From NCBI GenBank assembly GCA_022826385.1, contig JAJDUZ010000056.1:1-64000 (forward strand): a stretch of DNA of 64,000 bases, in the 5' to 3' direction. The stretch comes from Silicimonas sp. (GTDB lineage: Bacteria; Pseudomonadota; Alphaproteobacteria; Rhodobacterales; Rhodobacteraceae). The notes below the pieces were generated by a model that saw nothing but the letters and a program-made list of their open reading frames with translations, did no database searches and was not told where the DNA came from. Positions 37,710 to 47,234 of this stretch are shown here, piece by piece (positions within the stretch are counted from its first letter, which is position 1; each line of letters begins with the position of its first letter). The position numbers and the translations under genes were made by a program.

Positions 37710-39377
37710 TCAGAACAAACCTTCGATCTCTCCGGCATCGTTCAGATGGATGCTTTCCGCTGCCGGATGACGCGGCAAGCCGGGCATTGTCATGATCTCG
37801 CCGCAGACCACGACGACGAACCCGGCGCCAGCCGAAAGCCGCACTTCCCGGATCGGCACCGAATGCCCGGTCGGCGCACCGCGCCGGTTCGGATCGGTGG
37901 TGAAGCTGTATTGCGTTTTCGCCATGCAGACCGGCAATTCGCCATAGCCCTGCTCTTCCCATTGTTTCAGCTGATCCCGGATCTTCTTGTCTGCCAGCAC
38001 CTCGTCGGCGCGATAGATTTCCTTCGCCACCGTTTCGATCTTCTGGAAAAGGCTCATCTTGTTCGGGTAGAGCGGCGCAAATTGCGACGCGCCACTGTCC
38101 GCGATCTCGACCACCTTGCGCGCAAGATCGGCCGACCCCTTGGAACCATCGGCCCAGTGCTTTGACACCACGGCCTCGCCGCCAAGGCTTTCGACGTAAT
38201 CCATCACCGCCTGCACTTCGGCATCGGTGTCCTTGACGAAGTGGTTCACGGCCACGACCGCAGGCACACCGAACTTGCGGATGTTCTTGATGTGACGGCC
38301 AAGGTTCTTGCAGCCTGCGACCACGGCCTCGACATTCTCGGCATCGAGATCAGCCTTGGCGACACCACCGTTCATCTTCATCGCGCGAATGGTCGCGACG
38401 ATCACCACGGCGTCGGGCTTCAGCCCGGCTTTGCGACACTTGATGTTGAGGAACTTCTCGGCGCCAAGGTCGGCACCGAAGCCTGCCTCGGTCACCACGT
38501 AATCGGCCAGCTTCAACGCGGTGGTCGTCGCAATCACCGAGTTACAGCCATGCGCGATGTTCGCGAAGGGGCCGCCATGGACGAAGGCCGGGTTATTTTC
38601 CAGCGTTTGCACAAGGTTCGGCTGCATCGCGTCTTTCAGCAGCACGGTCATCGCACCGTCAGCTTTGATGTCGCGCGCATAGACTGGCGAGCGGTCACGG
38701 CGATAGGCCACGATCATGTCGCCCAGACGCTTTTGCAGGTCCTCCAGATCACGGGCGAGGCAGAGGATCGCCATCACCTCGGAGGCCACCGTGATGTCAA
38801 AGCCGCCCTCGCGCGGGAACCCGTTGGCGACGCCACCCAGCGAGAGTGTCACCTGACGCAAGGCCCGGTCGTTCATGTCGACCACGCGGCGCCACGCGAC
38901 CCGGCGGACGTCGATTTCCAACTCGTTGCCCCAATAGATATGGTTGTCGATCATCGCGCTTAGCAGCGAATGCGCCGAGGTGATCGCGTGGAAGTCGCCC
39001 GTGAAGTGCAGGTTCATGTCCTCCATCGGAACCACCTGCGCATAGCCGCCCCCGGCCGCGCCGCCCTTCATCCCGAAATTCGGCCCAAGCGAGGCTTCGC
39101 GGATGCAGATCATGGCCTTCTTGCCGATCGCGTTCAGACCATCCCCAAGACCCACCGTCGTCGTCGTCTTGCCTTCACCCGCCGGCGTCGGATTGATCGC
39201 GGTCACAAGGATCAGCTTGCCATCGGGCTTGTCCTGCACCGAGTTGATGAACTCCTGGCTGACCTTCGCCTTGTCATGGCCATAGGGCAGCAGATGCTCG
39301 GTCGGAATGCCGATCTTGTCGCCAATCTCCTGGATCGGTTGCTTTTTGGCGGCGCGGGCGATTTCGATATCTGACAT
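37710..39377 (-). CDS. fhs: Formate--tetrahydrofolate ligase
   Basis: [71 protein letters not shown]. Confidence 0.97.
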   Translation of the reverse strand: MSDIEIARAAKKQPIQEIGDKIGIPTEHLLPYGHDKAKVSQEFINSVQDKPDGKLILVTAINPTPAGEGKTTTTVGLGDGLNAIGKKAMICIREASLGPNFGMKGGAAGGGYAQVVPMEDMNLHFTGDFHAITSAHSLLSAMIDNHIYWGNELEIDVRRVAWRRVVDMNDRALRQVTLSLGGVANGFPREGGFDITVASEVMAILCLARDLEDLQKRLGDMIVAYRRDRSPVYARDIKADGAMTVLLKDAMQPNLVQTLENNPAFVHGGPFANIAHGCNSVIATTTALKLADYVVTEAGFGADLGAEKFLNIKCRKAGLKPDAVVIVATIRAMKMNGGVAKADLDAENVEAVVAGCKNLGRHIKNIRKFGVPAVVAVNHFVKDTDAEVQAVMDYVESLGGEAVVSKHWADGSKGSADLARKVVEIADSGASQFAPLYPNKMSLFQKIETVAKEIYRADEVLADKKIRDQLKQWEEQGYGELPVCMAKTQYSFTTDPNRRGAPTGHSVPIREVRLSAGAGFVVVVCGEIMTMPGLPRHPAAESIHLNDAGEIEGLF

Positions 39378-39472
39378 CGGGGCTCTTTCTTTTCTTAATT
39401 GGTGAAAGTGTGCCGGGAGAGATCGGCGGATTGTGATTTGTCGCCCGGTACAGGGCGTGCTGAAGTCAGCGG

Positions 39473-40048
39473 ATGAACAAGGTATGGTGTCTTCTTGTTG
39501 GCTGCGTGACCGTCTGCCTGCCGTTTGCGGCAAGTGCCGACGTGGCGCGGGTTCTGCCCCTTTGCCTCGACACCTCGCTTCGCCCGGAAGACCGGGGCAA
39601 GGCGTTGCAGGCTGAAGGGTGGCAGACCAAAGGCGATCCGGTCGAAGCCTTGGCGACCGCGCTGACACTGACGCGCCTCAGTGCGGGCAAACCGGAGGAG
39701 TGGGCGGCCATTCGTGACACCGCCCGCAGTCAGGCGGTGGCTGCAAGCGGCTCGACTTTCCTGACCTCGCAGGATGGGCGCGATGCCGTGTTTTTCGGGC
39801 GTGATGTCAGTGGCTTGCAGACCTGCCTTTACCTTGGCGGATCGCTTGACATGGCGCCCTTGGCCAAGGCTCTCGACGGTTCGATCCTGCGGACAATCGG
39901 TGAGGTCAGCCGCATTCGGGGCGACGGGGTGAAAAGCCTGATCACAGCACATGGCATGACCGAGGTCGGGCGCGACGGGTTCGACCCACCGCTGGCCTAT
40001 GCCATGACCTTCACCGTGGTGCTCGACCGGCAACCGGGCGACCGGTGA
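39473..40048 (+). CDS. Hypothetical exported protein
   Basis: Sec-type signal [22 protein letters not shown]; no recognised domain. Confidence 0.6.
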   Translation: MNKVWCLLVGCVTVCLPFAASADVARVLPLCLDTSLRPEDRGKALQAEGWQTKGDPVEALATALTLTRLSAGKPEEWAAIRDTARSQAVAASGSTFLTSQDGRDAVFFGRDVSGLQTCLYLGGSLDMAPLAKALDGSILRTIGEVSRIRGDGVKSLITAHGMTEVGRDGFDPPLAYAMTFTVVLDRQPGDR

Positions 40049-40071
40049 TGTGATCCCACCCCGCATGCGCG

Positions 40072-42840
40072 CTACTCCGTAGCCTGTTGGGCCGCGGCCG
40101 CTTCGATGCGCACGGCCGAGAACTTGAACTCGGGGATCTTGCCATAGGGATCAAGTGCTGCGTTGGTCAGGATGTTCGCCGCCGCTTCGACATAGGCAAA
40201 AGGCAGGAACACCTGACCTTCTGCCACCGCCCGGTCGGCGCGGGCCATCACGGTCAGCGAGCCGCGTCGCGTGGTTAGACGGACATACTCGCCCGGCTCC
40301 ACACCCAAAGCGCGCAGCGTGCGCGGATGAAGCGAGCAGTTGGCTTCCGGCTCGACCGTATCCAGCACGTTGGCGCGGCGGGTCATCGACCCGGTGTGCC
40401 AATGTTCGAGTTGGCGACCCGTAATAAGGATATGCGGATACTCGGCATCTGGCGTTTCATCCGGCGGGATGACGCTGGCGGGCGTAAAGCGCGCCCGCCC
40501 CTCGGGCCGGGGAAAGCCGTCACCAAAGACGATCGGCTGGCCGGGGTCTTCGGGACTGAGCGACGGATAGGTCACGGCCTCGTTTTCAAGCCGCTCCCAC
40601 GTGATGTTGTCGAGCGAGCCCATGTTGATCTTCATCTCGGCAAAGACCTCGCGCGGATGCGTATAGGTCCAGCCAAGGCCAAGGCGCTTGGCAAGCTCGG
40701 TCGTGATCCACCAGTCTTCCTTCGCCTCGCCCGGTGGCGGTGTCACGGGTCGGCCCATCTGCACTTGCCGGTTGGTGTTGGTGACGGTCCCTGATTTCTC
40801 AGCCCAAGCACTGGCGGGCAGGATCACGTCGGCGTAGTTCGCGGTTTCGGTCAGGAAGATGTCCTGCACGACAAGGTGATCGAGCTTGGCCAAGGCGGCG
40901 CGGGCATGGTCGACATCCGGGTCCGACATCGCCGGGTTCTCGCCCAGAATATACATGCCCTTGATGTCGCCATCGTGGATCGCGTGCATGATCTCGACAA
41001 CGGTCAGGCCCTTCTCGTTCGAGAAGTCCTCGCTGTCCCAGACCTCGGTAAAGGCCGAGCGCACCCCGTCATCGGTGACGCTCTGATAGTCCGGCAGGAA
41101 CATCGGGATCAGCCCCGCATCCGATGCGCCCTGCACGTTGTTCTGACCGCGAAGCGGGTGCAGGCCAGTGCCGGGGCGGCCAACCTGCCCTGTCATGAGT
41201 GCCAGAGAAATCAGGCAGCGCGAGTTGTCGGTGCCGTGGATGTGCTGGGAAATCCCCATACCCCAGAAGATCATCGCCGACTTGGCACCCGCAAATGTGC
41301 GGGCCACGTCCCGCAGAACGTCCGGTTCGATACCACAGATCGGCGCCATTTTCTCGGGCGGGAAGTCGGCCAAATGCGCTTTCATCGCGGGCCAGTTCTC
41401 GGTGAAGGCTTCGATGTATTGCTGGTCGTAGAGCCCTTCCTCGACAATCACGTTCATGATCGCGTTCAGCATCGAGACATCGCCGCCCGGTTTGAACTGC
41501 AGCATGTGCGAGGCGTGCCGCTTCAGCCCCTGCCCGCGCGGGTCCATGACGATCAGCTTGCCGCCGCGCTTGGCGAATTGCTTGAAATACGTCGCGGCCA
41601 CGGGGTGGTTCTCGGTCGGGTTGGCGCCAATGACGATCGCGACATCGGCGTTCTCGATCTCGTTGAAGGTCGCAGTCACAGCGCCCGAGCCGACGTTTTC
41701 CAATAACGCGGCAACCGAGGACGCGTGGCAGAGCCGCGTGCAATGGTCGACATTGTTGTGCTTGAAGCCCTGCCGGATCAGCTTCTGGAACAGATAGGCT
41801 TCCTCGTTCGAACACTTGGCCGACCCAAAGCCCGCAATCTCGCGCCCGCGCCCTTTCATGCCGTTGGCGGCGAGGTCCAGCGCTTCGTCCCATGTGGCTT
41901 CGCGGAAATGGGTGTCGATATTCGACGGGTCGACATTCAAGCCCTTGGCCGGGGCATCCTCGCGCCGGATCAGAGGTTTGGTCAGGCGGTGCGGGTGGTC
42001 GACATAGTCGAAGCCAAAGCGCCCTTTGACGCAGAGACGGTTCTCATTCGCCGGGCCTTCGATCCCGTCGACATAGAGGATCTTGTCGTCCTTCACCTTG
42101 AACGACAGCTGGCACCCGACACCGCAATAGGGGCAGACGCTGTTGACCTCGCGGTCATAGTCCTTGCTGTCGCCTTGTTGCGTTTCGTCAAGAACCGTCG
42201 CCGGCATCAGCGCGCCGGTCGGGCAGGCCTGCACGCATTCCCCGCAGGCGACGCAGGTTGAGGCTCCCATCGGATCATCTTGATCAAACACGATTTTCGC
42301 GTCATGGCCACGACCTGCGAACCCGATGACATCGTTTACCTGTACCTCGCGGCAGGCGCGGACGCACAGGTTGCAATGGATACAGGCATCAAGGTTCACG
42401 CGCATCGCGACATGACTGTCATCCAAGAGCGGCACGCGGGTCTCTTCAATGGCCGGGAAGCGGCTGGTTTCGACGCCGTTCGCGTCCGCCATGTCCCAGA
42501 AATGGCTGGACGCGTCGTGCTTCACGTCCGGCTGGTCCGCCACCAGAAGTTCAGCAACCAATTTACGCGACTTTTCAGCGCGTTCCGAGGCGGTGTTCAC
42601 AACCATGCCATCCGCCACCGGGCGAATACAGGAGGCGACCAAAGTGCGCTCGCCTTCGACCTCGACCATGCAGGCCCGGCAGTTGCCATCGGGCCGATAG
42701 CCTGGCGCCGGCTTGTGGCAAAGATGCGGGATCACCAGCCCGCGCCCATGCGCGGCTTCCCAGATGGTCGTGCCTTCCGGAACGGTGACCTCTTCGCCAT
42801 CCAGCGAGAACGTGACGGTGGTTTCGATCAGATCTTTCAT
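40072..42840 (-). CDS. fdhF: Formate dehydrogenase alpha subunit (NAD-linked FdsA/FdhF type, Cys-containing)
   Basis: N-terminal 2Fe-2S domain, CIHCNLCVRAC and CVACGECVQACPTGAL ferredoxin motifs, CPYCGVGC 4Fe-4S, DHCTRLCHASSVAAL Mo/W-ligand region. Confidence 0.95.
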   Translation of the reverse strand: MKDLIETTVTFSLDGEEVTVPEGTTIWEAAHGRGLVIPHLCHKPAPGYRPDGNCRACMVEVEGERTLVASCIRPVADGMVVNTASERAEKSRKLVAELLVADQPDVKHDASSHFWDMADANGVETSRFPAIEETRVPLLDDSHVAMRVNLDACIHCNLCVRACREVQVNDVIGFAGRGHDAKIVFDQDDPMGASTCVACGECVQACPTGALMPATVLDETQQGDSKDYDREVNSVCPYCGVGCQLSFKVKDDKILYVDGIEGPANENRLCVKGRFGFDYVDHPHRLTKPLIRREDAPAKGLNVDPSNIDTHFREATWDEALDLAANGMKGRGREIAGFGSAKCSNEEAYLFQKLIRQGFKHNNVDHCTRLCHASSVAALLENVGSGAVTATFNEIENADVAIVIGANPTENHPVAATYFKQFAKRGGKLIVMDPRGQGLKRHASHMLQFKPGGDVSMLNAIMNVIVEEGLYDQQYIEAFTENWPAMKAHLADFPPEKMAPICGIEPDVLRDVARTFAGAKSAMIFWGMGISQHIHGTDNSRCLISLALMTGQVGRPGTGLHPLRGQNNVQGASDAGLIPMFLPDYQSVTDDGVRSAFTEVWDSEDFSNEKGLTVVEIMHAIHDGDIKGMYILGENPAMSDPDVDHARAALAKLDHLVVQDIFLTETANYADVILPASAWAEKSGTVTNTNRQVQMGRPVTPPPGEAKEDWWITTELAKRLGLGWTYTHPREVFAEMKINMGSLDNITWERLENEAVTYPSLSPEDPGQPIVFGDGFPRPEGRARFTPASVIPPDETPDAEYPHILITGRQLEHWHTGSMTRRANVLDTVEPEANCSLHPRTLRALGVEPGEYVRLTTRRGSLTVMARADRAVAEGQVFLPFAYVEAAANILTNAALDPYGKIPEFKFSAVRIEAAAAQQATE

Positions 42841-43301
42841 CAGCAATATTCCGGAATGATGCGTCTGTACGTGTCGCAAAGCGGGGACTGGTACCACCAC
42901 ACATCCGTGGCGCCGATCGAGTAGTCATCGACATACCAAGCGCCATTGGTCCGAATGAAGAAGGCGTGGATTGCCGTCCCGTCATACCAGTCTTCCGGCT
43001 CACCACGGGCGGCGATGGCCGTGCTGTCCCAGCGGATCACGCCGCCGCCGGGGCGTTGAGGTTGCAGGGCGGCAAAGGCGATGTCGCCGTCGTGTCGCAG
43101 ATCGTTCACGATGAATTCCAGCGGCGGGTTCAATTCGGTGGCGGCGACGCTGCGGATGGCCGACAGGATACTCGCCCGCAACTCCGAGCCCCGGGGCGGT
43201 TCTTCCCACGCGCTGGCCGGGACCGAGACACAGGCCATCGCGAGGGCGGACATCGCGACAGGGCGCAGAAACTTGCAACATCTCAACACGACATCCCCCA
43301 T
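42840..43301 (-). CDS. Hypothetical exported protein embedded between formate dehydrogenase subunit genes
   Basis: Signal peptide FLRPVAMSALAMACVSVPASA; stop overlaps fdhF start (ATGA). Confidence 0.7.
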   Translation of the reverse strand: MGDVVLRCCKFLRPVAMSALAMACVSVPASAWEEPPRGSELRASILSAIRSVAATELNPPLEFIVNDLRHDGDIAFAALQPQRPGGGVIRWDSTAIAARGEPEDWYDGTAIHAFFIRTNGAWYVDDYSIGATDVWWYQSPLCDTYRRIIPEYC

Positions 43302-43332
43302 GGTCGACCCTCACACAGACAAACAGCGCGGC

Positions 43333-45024
43333 TCATAACTCGTCCCCGAAATGCTTCATGGTCAGGCGGATCGGATTGGGCGCCGCCTGCCCCAACCCGC
43401 AGATCGAGGCATCGCCCATCACCTGGCACAAATCTTCCAGCAACGCCTGGTCCCAGCTCTCGGCCTGCATCAGCTTTACCGCCTTCTCGCAGCCGACGCG
43501 GCAGGGCGTACACTGCCCGCAGCTTTCATCCTCGAAGAACTTCAGCATGTTCAGTGCCGCATCGCGGGCCTTGTCGTGGTCTGACAGAACCACCACCGCG
43601 GCCGAACCGATGAACGAGCCATGCGGCTGCAGCGTGTCGAAGTCGAGGGGAATATCATCCATCGAGGCGGGCAGCAGTCCCGACGAGGGGCCACCCGGCT
43701 GATAGGCCTTGAAGACATGGCCGTTCTCCATGCCCCCTGCCGCCTCGATGATGTCGCGGATCGTCGATCCCGCGGGCAAAAGATAGACACCGGGCGCGGC
43801 AACGCGACCCGAGACTGAATAGCTGCGCAGACCGACACGTCCATTCTTTTCGGTGGCGTTCAGGCAGGCCGGCCCTTCGCGGCAGACCTTGGCCACCCAA
43901 TACAGCGTCTCGACATTGTGAACCAAGGTCGGGCGGTTGAAGACACCAACTTGCGCCACGAAAGGCGGGCGATGGCGTGGCAAGCCGCGCTTGCCCTCGA
44001 TGCTTTCGATCATCGCGCTCTCTTCGCCGCAGATATACGCCCCCGCCCCGCGACGGAGGTCGATGTAACCGGGCGCCACGATGCCGGCGTCTTCCAGCGC
44101 CTTGATCTCGGTCGCAAGAATATGAAGCACGGCGGGGTATTCGTCGCGCATGTAGATGAAGCAGGTCTCGGCCTCGACCGCCCAAGCCGCGATAAGCATC
44201 CCTTCCAGGAAAAGATGCGGGGTGCGTTCAAGATAGTACCTGTCCTTGAAGGTGCCCGGCTCGCCTTCGTCGCCGTTGACCGCCAGATAACGCGGCCCTT
44301 CATTGGCGCGGACAAAGCCCCACTTCTTGCCCGAGGGGAATCCAGCACCGCCAAGCCCGCGCAGGCCACTTTCCAGTACCTTGTCCTGCACCACCTCCCA
44401 ATCGCCATTCGCGCGCAGGTCGGCCAGCGCTTCATATCCACCGGCGGCCTTATAGGTCGCAAAAGTCTCGTATTCGGGGATGTCGGCATGCGTATGACCG
44501 GAGGCGATAGCCGCTTGCACCTTTTCGGGCGTGGCGTGGTCGATATGGTGATGACCAAGCTCAAGCACCGGTGCCGTGTCGCAGCGCCCCATGCAAGGTG
44601 CACGAAGCACCCGCACCTCTGACGCGTCCAACCCGTCTTCCAGCGCCGCCTCCAACGCCTGAGCCCCTGCCAACTCGCAGGAAAGCGAGTCGCAGACGCG
44701 GATCGTCAAGGCAGGCGGTGGAGCGTCGCCCTCGGCCACAACATCGAAATGCGCATAGAACGTGGCGACTTCATAGACCTCGGCCTGCGCCAGACGCATC
44801 TCGTCCGCCAAGGCCGCGATATGGGCGGCCGACAGATGACCATGCGCGTCCTGGATCAGGTGCAGATGCTCAATCAGCAGGTCGCGCCGCCGGGGACGGT
44901 CGCCCAAAAGCGCCCGCACATCCTCAAGTGCGGTGTCCTGAACCTGGCGGCCTTTCGGCGTGCGCCGGCTTTTGCCGGTGCCTTTTTTCTTCCAGATGCC
45001 CTTTTCGTCGTCGAGCGGTGCCAT
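43333..45024 (-). CDS. Formate dehydrogenase beta subunit, NuoE-NuoF-like fusion
   Basis: N-terminal 24-kDa-type CDSLSCELAG..APCMGRCD, then NuoF-like GLRGLGGAGFPSGKKW, AYICGEESAMIESIEGKRGLPRHRPP, ESCGQCTPCRVG. Confidence 0.93.
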   Translation of the reverse strand: MAPLDDEKGIWKKKGTGKSRRTPKGRQVQDTALEDVRALLGDRPRRRDLLIEHLHLIQDAHGHLSAAHIAALADEMRLAQAEVYEVATFYAHFDVVAEGDAPPPALTIRVCDSLSCELAGAQALEAALEDGLDASEVRVLRAPCMGRCDTAPVLELGHHHIDHATPEKVQAAIASGHTHADIPEYETFATYKAAGGYEALADLRANGDWEVVQDKVLESGLRGLGGAGFPSGKKWGFVRANEGPRYLAVNGDEGEPGTFKDRYYLERTPHLFLEGMLIAAWAVEAETCFIYMRDEYPAVLHILATEIKALEDAGIVAPGYIDLRRGAGAYICGEESAMIESIEGKRGLPRHRPPFVAQVGVFNRPTLVHNVETLYWVAKVCREGPACLNATEKNGRVGLRSYSVSGRVAAPGVYLLPAGSTIRDIIEAAGGMENGHVFKAYQPGGPSSGLLPASMDDIPLDFDTLQPHGSFIGSAAVVVLSDHDKARDAALNMLKFFEDESCGQCTPCRVGCEKAVKLMQAESWDQALLEDLCQVMGDASICGLGQAAPNPIRLTMKHFGDEL

Positions 45025-45098
45025 GCGTCTCTCCCCACTGGGCCCATCCCACCAGTGCCATCAGAGAAACGTATCGTAAAATCGTCTTTTTGGAATAT

Positions 45099-45119
45099 GC
45101 GATAATTATTGATTATCGC
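45099..45119. promoter_or_regulatory. LysR-type dyad upstream of formate dehydrogenase genes
   Basis: GCGATAAT-tattg-ATTATCGC, contains T-N11-A; overlaps the LysR gene 3' end. Confidence 0.5.
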
Positions 45120-46002
45120 CGGAATTCTTCCGCACCGTCTCGCGCAACGCCTCGACCGCCGGGATCAACTGAGGCCGCTCGGGCAAGACAAGGCCCACCG
45201 ACTTCTCGATGACCGGCTCGACCAGCGGCAACAGCGAAACGCCAACAAAGACCCCCAAGCGGTCGATCAGCACATGCGGCAACACCGCCGCGCCCATGCC
45301 CTCGACCGCCATGGCGACCATGGCCGTGAAGCCGTCCGTTTCAGCGACAACCTGCACATCGGCACCGACCTCGGCAAAAATCTGGTCGATGATGCGACGG
45401 TTCTGCATTTCCTTTTCAAGCAGGATCAACGGGAACTTGGCCGCATCGCTCCAGGTGATTTCGCCACCCGTCCCCTCGCCCAAAGCCTCGGGCAACATCA
45501 GGACGTAACGCTCTTCATAGATTGGCTCGACGCGCAGCAGGCTGGTTGCAACACCATCGGTATAGGTCAAAGCCGCATCGAAGCGGCCATCTTCCAGCCC
45601 CTGAAGCAATGCCAGCGAATTGGTCGTGTCGATCTGAAGCGTGATGCCGGGATGCGCGGCCCGAAGCCAGACGGCCACCTGCGCGGCATAGGCATTGGCG
45701 GTCGGGATCGTGCCCAGCCGCAGGCGTCCGATCACCTCGCCTTTTGCGGCGCGCACCTGCTCTTCCAGCGCGCGCGTGCTGTCAAGGATGTCCCGCCCGT
45801 GGCGCAGCACCACCTCGCCTTCTGCGGTGAGCCCCTGAAACCGGTTGCCGCGTCGGACAATTTGGGTGGCCAAACGCTCTTCCAGATTTCGGATGCGCAT
45901 CGAAAAAGCCGGTTGCGACATGCCGCATTCTTCGGCGGCGCGCGCGAAGTGCTTGTGTCGCGCCAGCGCGGACAGACATTCGAGGTCGCGAAGATCAAGC
46001 AT
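45106..46002 (-). CDS. LysR family transcriptional regulator
   Basis: MLDLRDLECLSALARHKHFARAAEECGMSQPAFSMRIRNLEERLATQIVRR HTH. Confidence 0.93.
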   Translation of the reverse strand: MLDLRDLECLSALARHKHFARAAEECGMSQPAFSMRIRNLEERLATQIVRRGNRFQGLTAEGEVVLRHGRDILDSTRALEEQVRAAKGEVIGRLRLGTIPTANAYAAQVAVWLRAAHPGITLQIDTTNSLALLQGLEDGRFDAALTYTDGVATSLLRVEPIYEERYVLMLPEALGEGTGGEITWSDAAKFPLILLEKEMQNRRIIDQIFAEVGADVQVVAETDGFTAMVAMAVEGMGAAVLPHVLIDRLGVFVGVSLLPLVEPVIEKSVGLVLPERPQLIPAVEALRETVRKNSGDNQ

Positions 46003-46103
46003 ACGGGGCCTTCCAGACGTTCATCGCGACTAGATCCCAATTCGCAGACGGGCGCAACATCTGGGCTCTCGCCAGCGCCGGGCGGCTGGGCTATCAGCGA
46101 GGC

Positions 46104-46853
46104 ATGAGTTTCGCACGTTATCCTTCCCTGCAAGACCGCCCCGTGCTGGTCACCGGCGGTGCAAGCGGCATCGGCGCCGACATTGTGCGTGCCTTCGTCG
46201 ATCAAGGCGCGCGGGTTGGCTTCATCGATCTTCAACGCGAGGCGGGCGCCGCCTTGGCCGCAGACACCGGCGCGGTGTTCGAGGCGGCAGACATCACCGA
46301 CATTCCGGCGCTGCAAAAGGCGATTGCCGCGGTTGCCCGGCAAACCGGACCGATCTTGACCTTGGTGAACAACGCCGCCAACGACCAGCGGCAACCGGTC
46401 GAGGCGATTGACCCCGACGCGTGGGACCTGTCGCAGAACGTGAACCTTCGCGCCCAATTCTTTGCCGCACAATCGGTGCAGGCGGGCATGGCCGCTGCGG
46501 GCGGCGGGTCGATCATCAATGTCTCTTCGATTGTCTGGCGGTTGGCCGGGGGCGACATGGTGCCCTATGCCACGGCCAAGGCAGGGGTACTGGGGCTGAC
46601 CAAATCACTGGCCCACGCAATGGGCTCCGACAATATCCGGGTGAACGCGATCGAGCCCGGCGCGATCTTCACCGAAAGACAGCGCGCACTCTGGTATCCG
46701 ACCGAGGCGGATGTCGACGCGCTGGTGTCACAGCAACTGCTGAAGCAGGCGATGGATGGCGGAGAGATTGCGCGAATGGCGCTGTTTCTGGCCTCGGACG
46801 ATGCGCGGATGATTACAAAGCAGAGCTTTATCGTCGACGCGGGCCTTCTCTGA
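46104..46853 (+). CDS. SDR family oxidoreductase
   Basis: VLVTGGASGIGADIV, LVNNAAND, YATAKAGVLGLTKSLA. Confidence 0.92.
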   Translation: MSFARYPSLQDRPVLVTGGASGIGADIVRAFVDQGARVGFIDLQREAGAALAADTGAVFEAADITDIPALQKAIAAVARQTGPILTLVNNAANDQRQPVEAIDPDAWDLSQNVNLRAQFFAAQSVQAGMAAAGGGSIINVSSIVWRLAGGDMVPYATAKAGVLGLTKSLAHAMGSDNIRVNAIEPGAIFTERQRALWYPTEADVDALVSQQLLKQAMDGGEIARMALFLASDDARMITKQSFIVDAGLL

Positions 46854-46901
46854 AACAAAGGATCGCGACACAATCTGCCGCGACCCGGTTTCTTCAATGG
46901 A

Positions 46902-47126
46902 TTACCCTTGCCAGAAGGGCCGCTCGGCTTCTTTCCGCGCTTCCTCGCGCGTGACGCCAATGTCGTTCAGCAAATGATCGTCCAATGTTTTCAGATCCTT
47001 GCGCGAGCGACGGCGGTCCGCCCAGATCACGAACACAACAGCTGCATAGACCGCGATCGTCGCGGCAGGCGTAAGCGGCCGACGTTGCAGATAGGACAGA
47101 GCGGTGGAGCTGTTGAGCTGTGCCAT
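46902..47126 (-). CDS. DUF1127 domain-containing small protein
   Basis: C-terminal RRSRKDLKTLDDHLLNDIGVTREEARKEAERPFW. Confidence 0.88.
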   Translation of the reverse strand: MAQLNSSTALSYLQRRPLTPAATIAVYAAVVFVIWADRRRSRKDLKTLDDHLLNDIGVTREEARKEAERPFWQG

Positions 47127-47142
47127 GGGATGTTCCTTTCAA

Positions 47143-47234
47143 ATTGTATTGACACAATAGGGCAAAATCGCCTATGACTGCGTGATACAATTTTCGATAC
47201 AACTCAGCTAGGATTATATTGTATTGAATACAAT
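47143..47234. promoter_or_regulatory. ATACAA/TTGTAT operator-like array between DUF1127 and MocR genes
   Basis: ATTGTATTGACACAAT (47143-47158), GATACAA x2 (47184-47190, 47196-47202), perfect palindrome ATTGTATTGAATACAAT (47218-47234). Confidence 0.65.
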
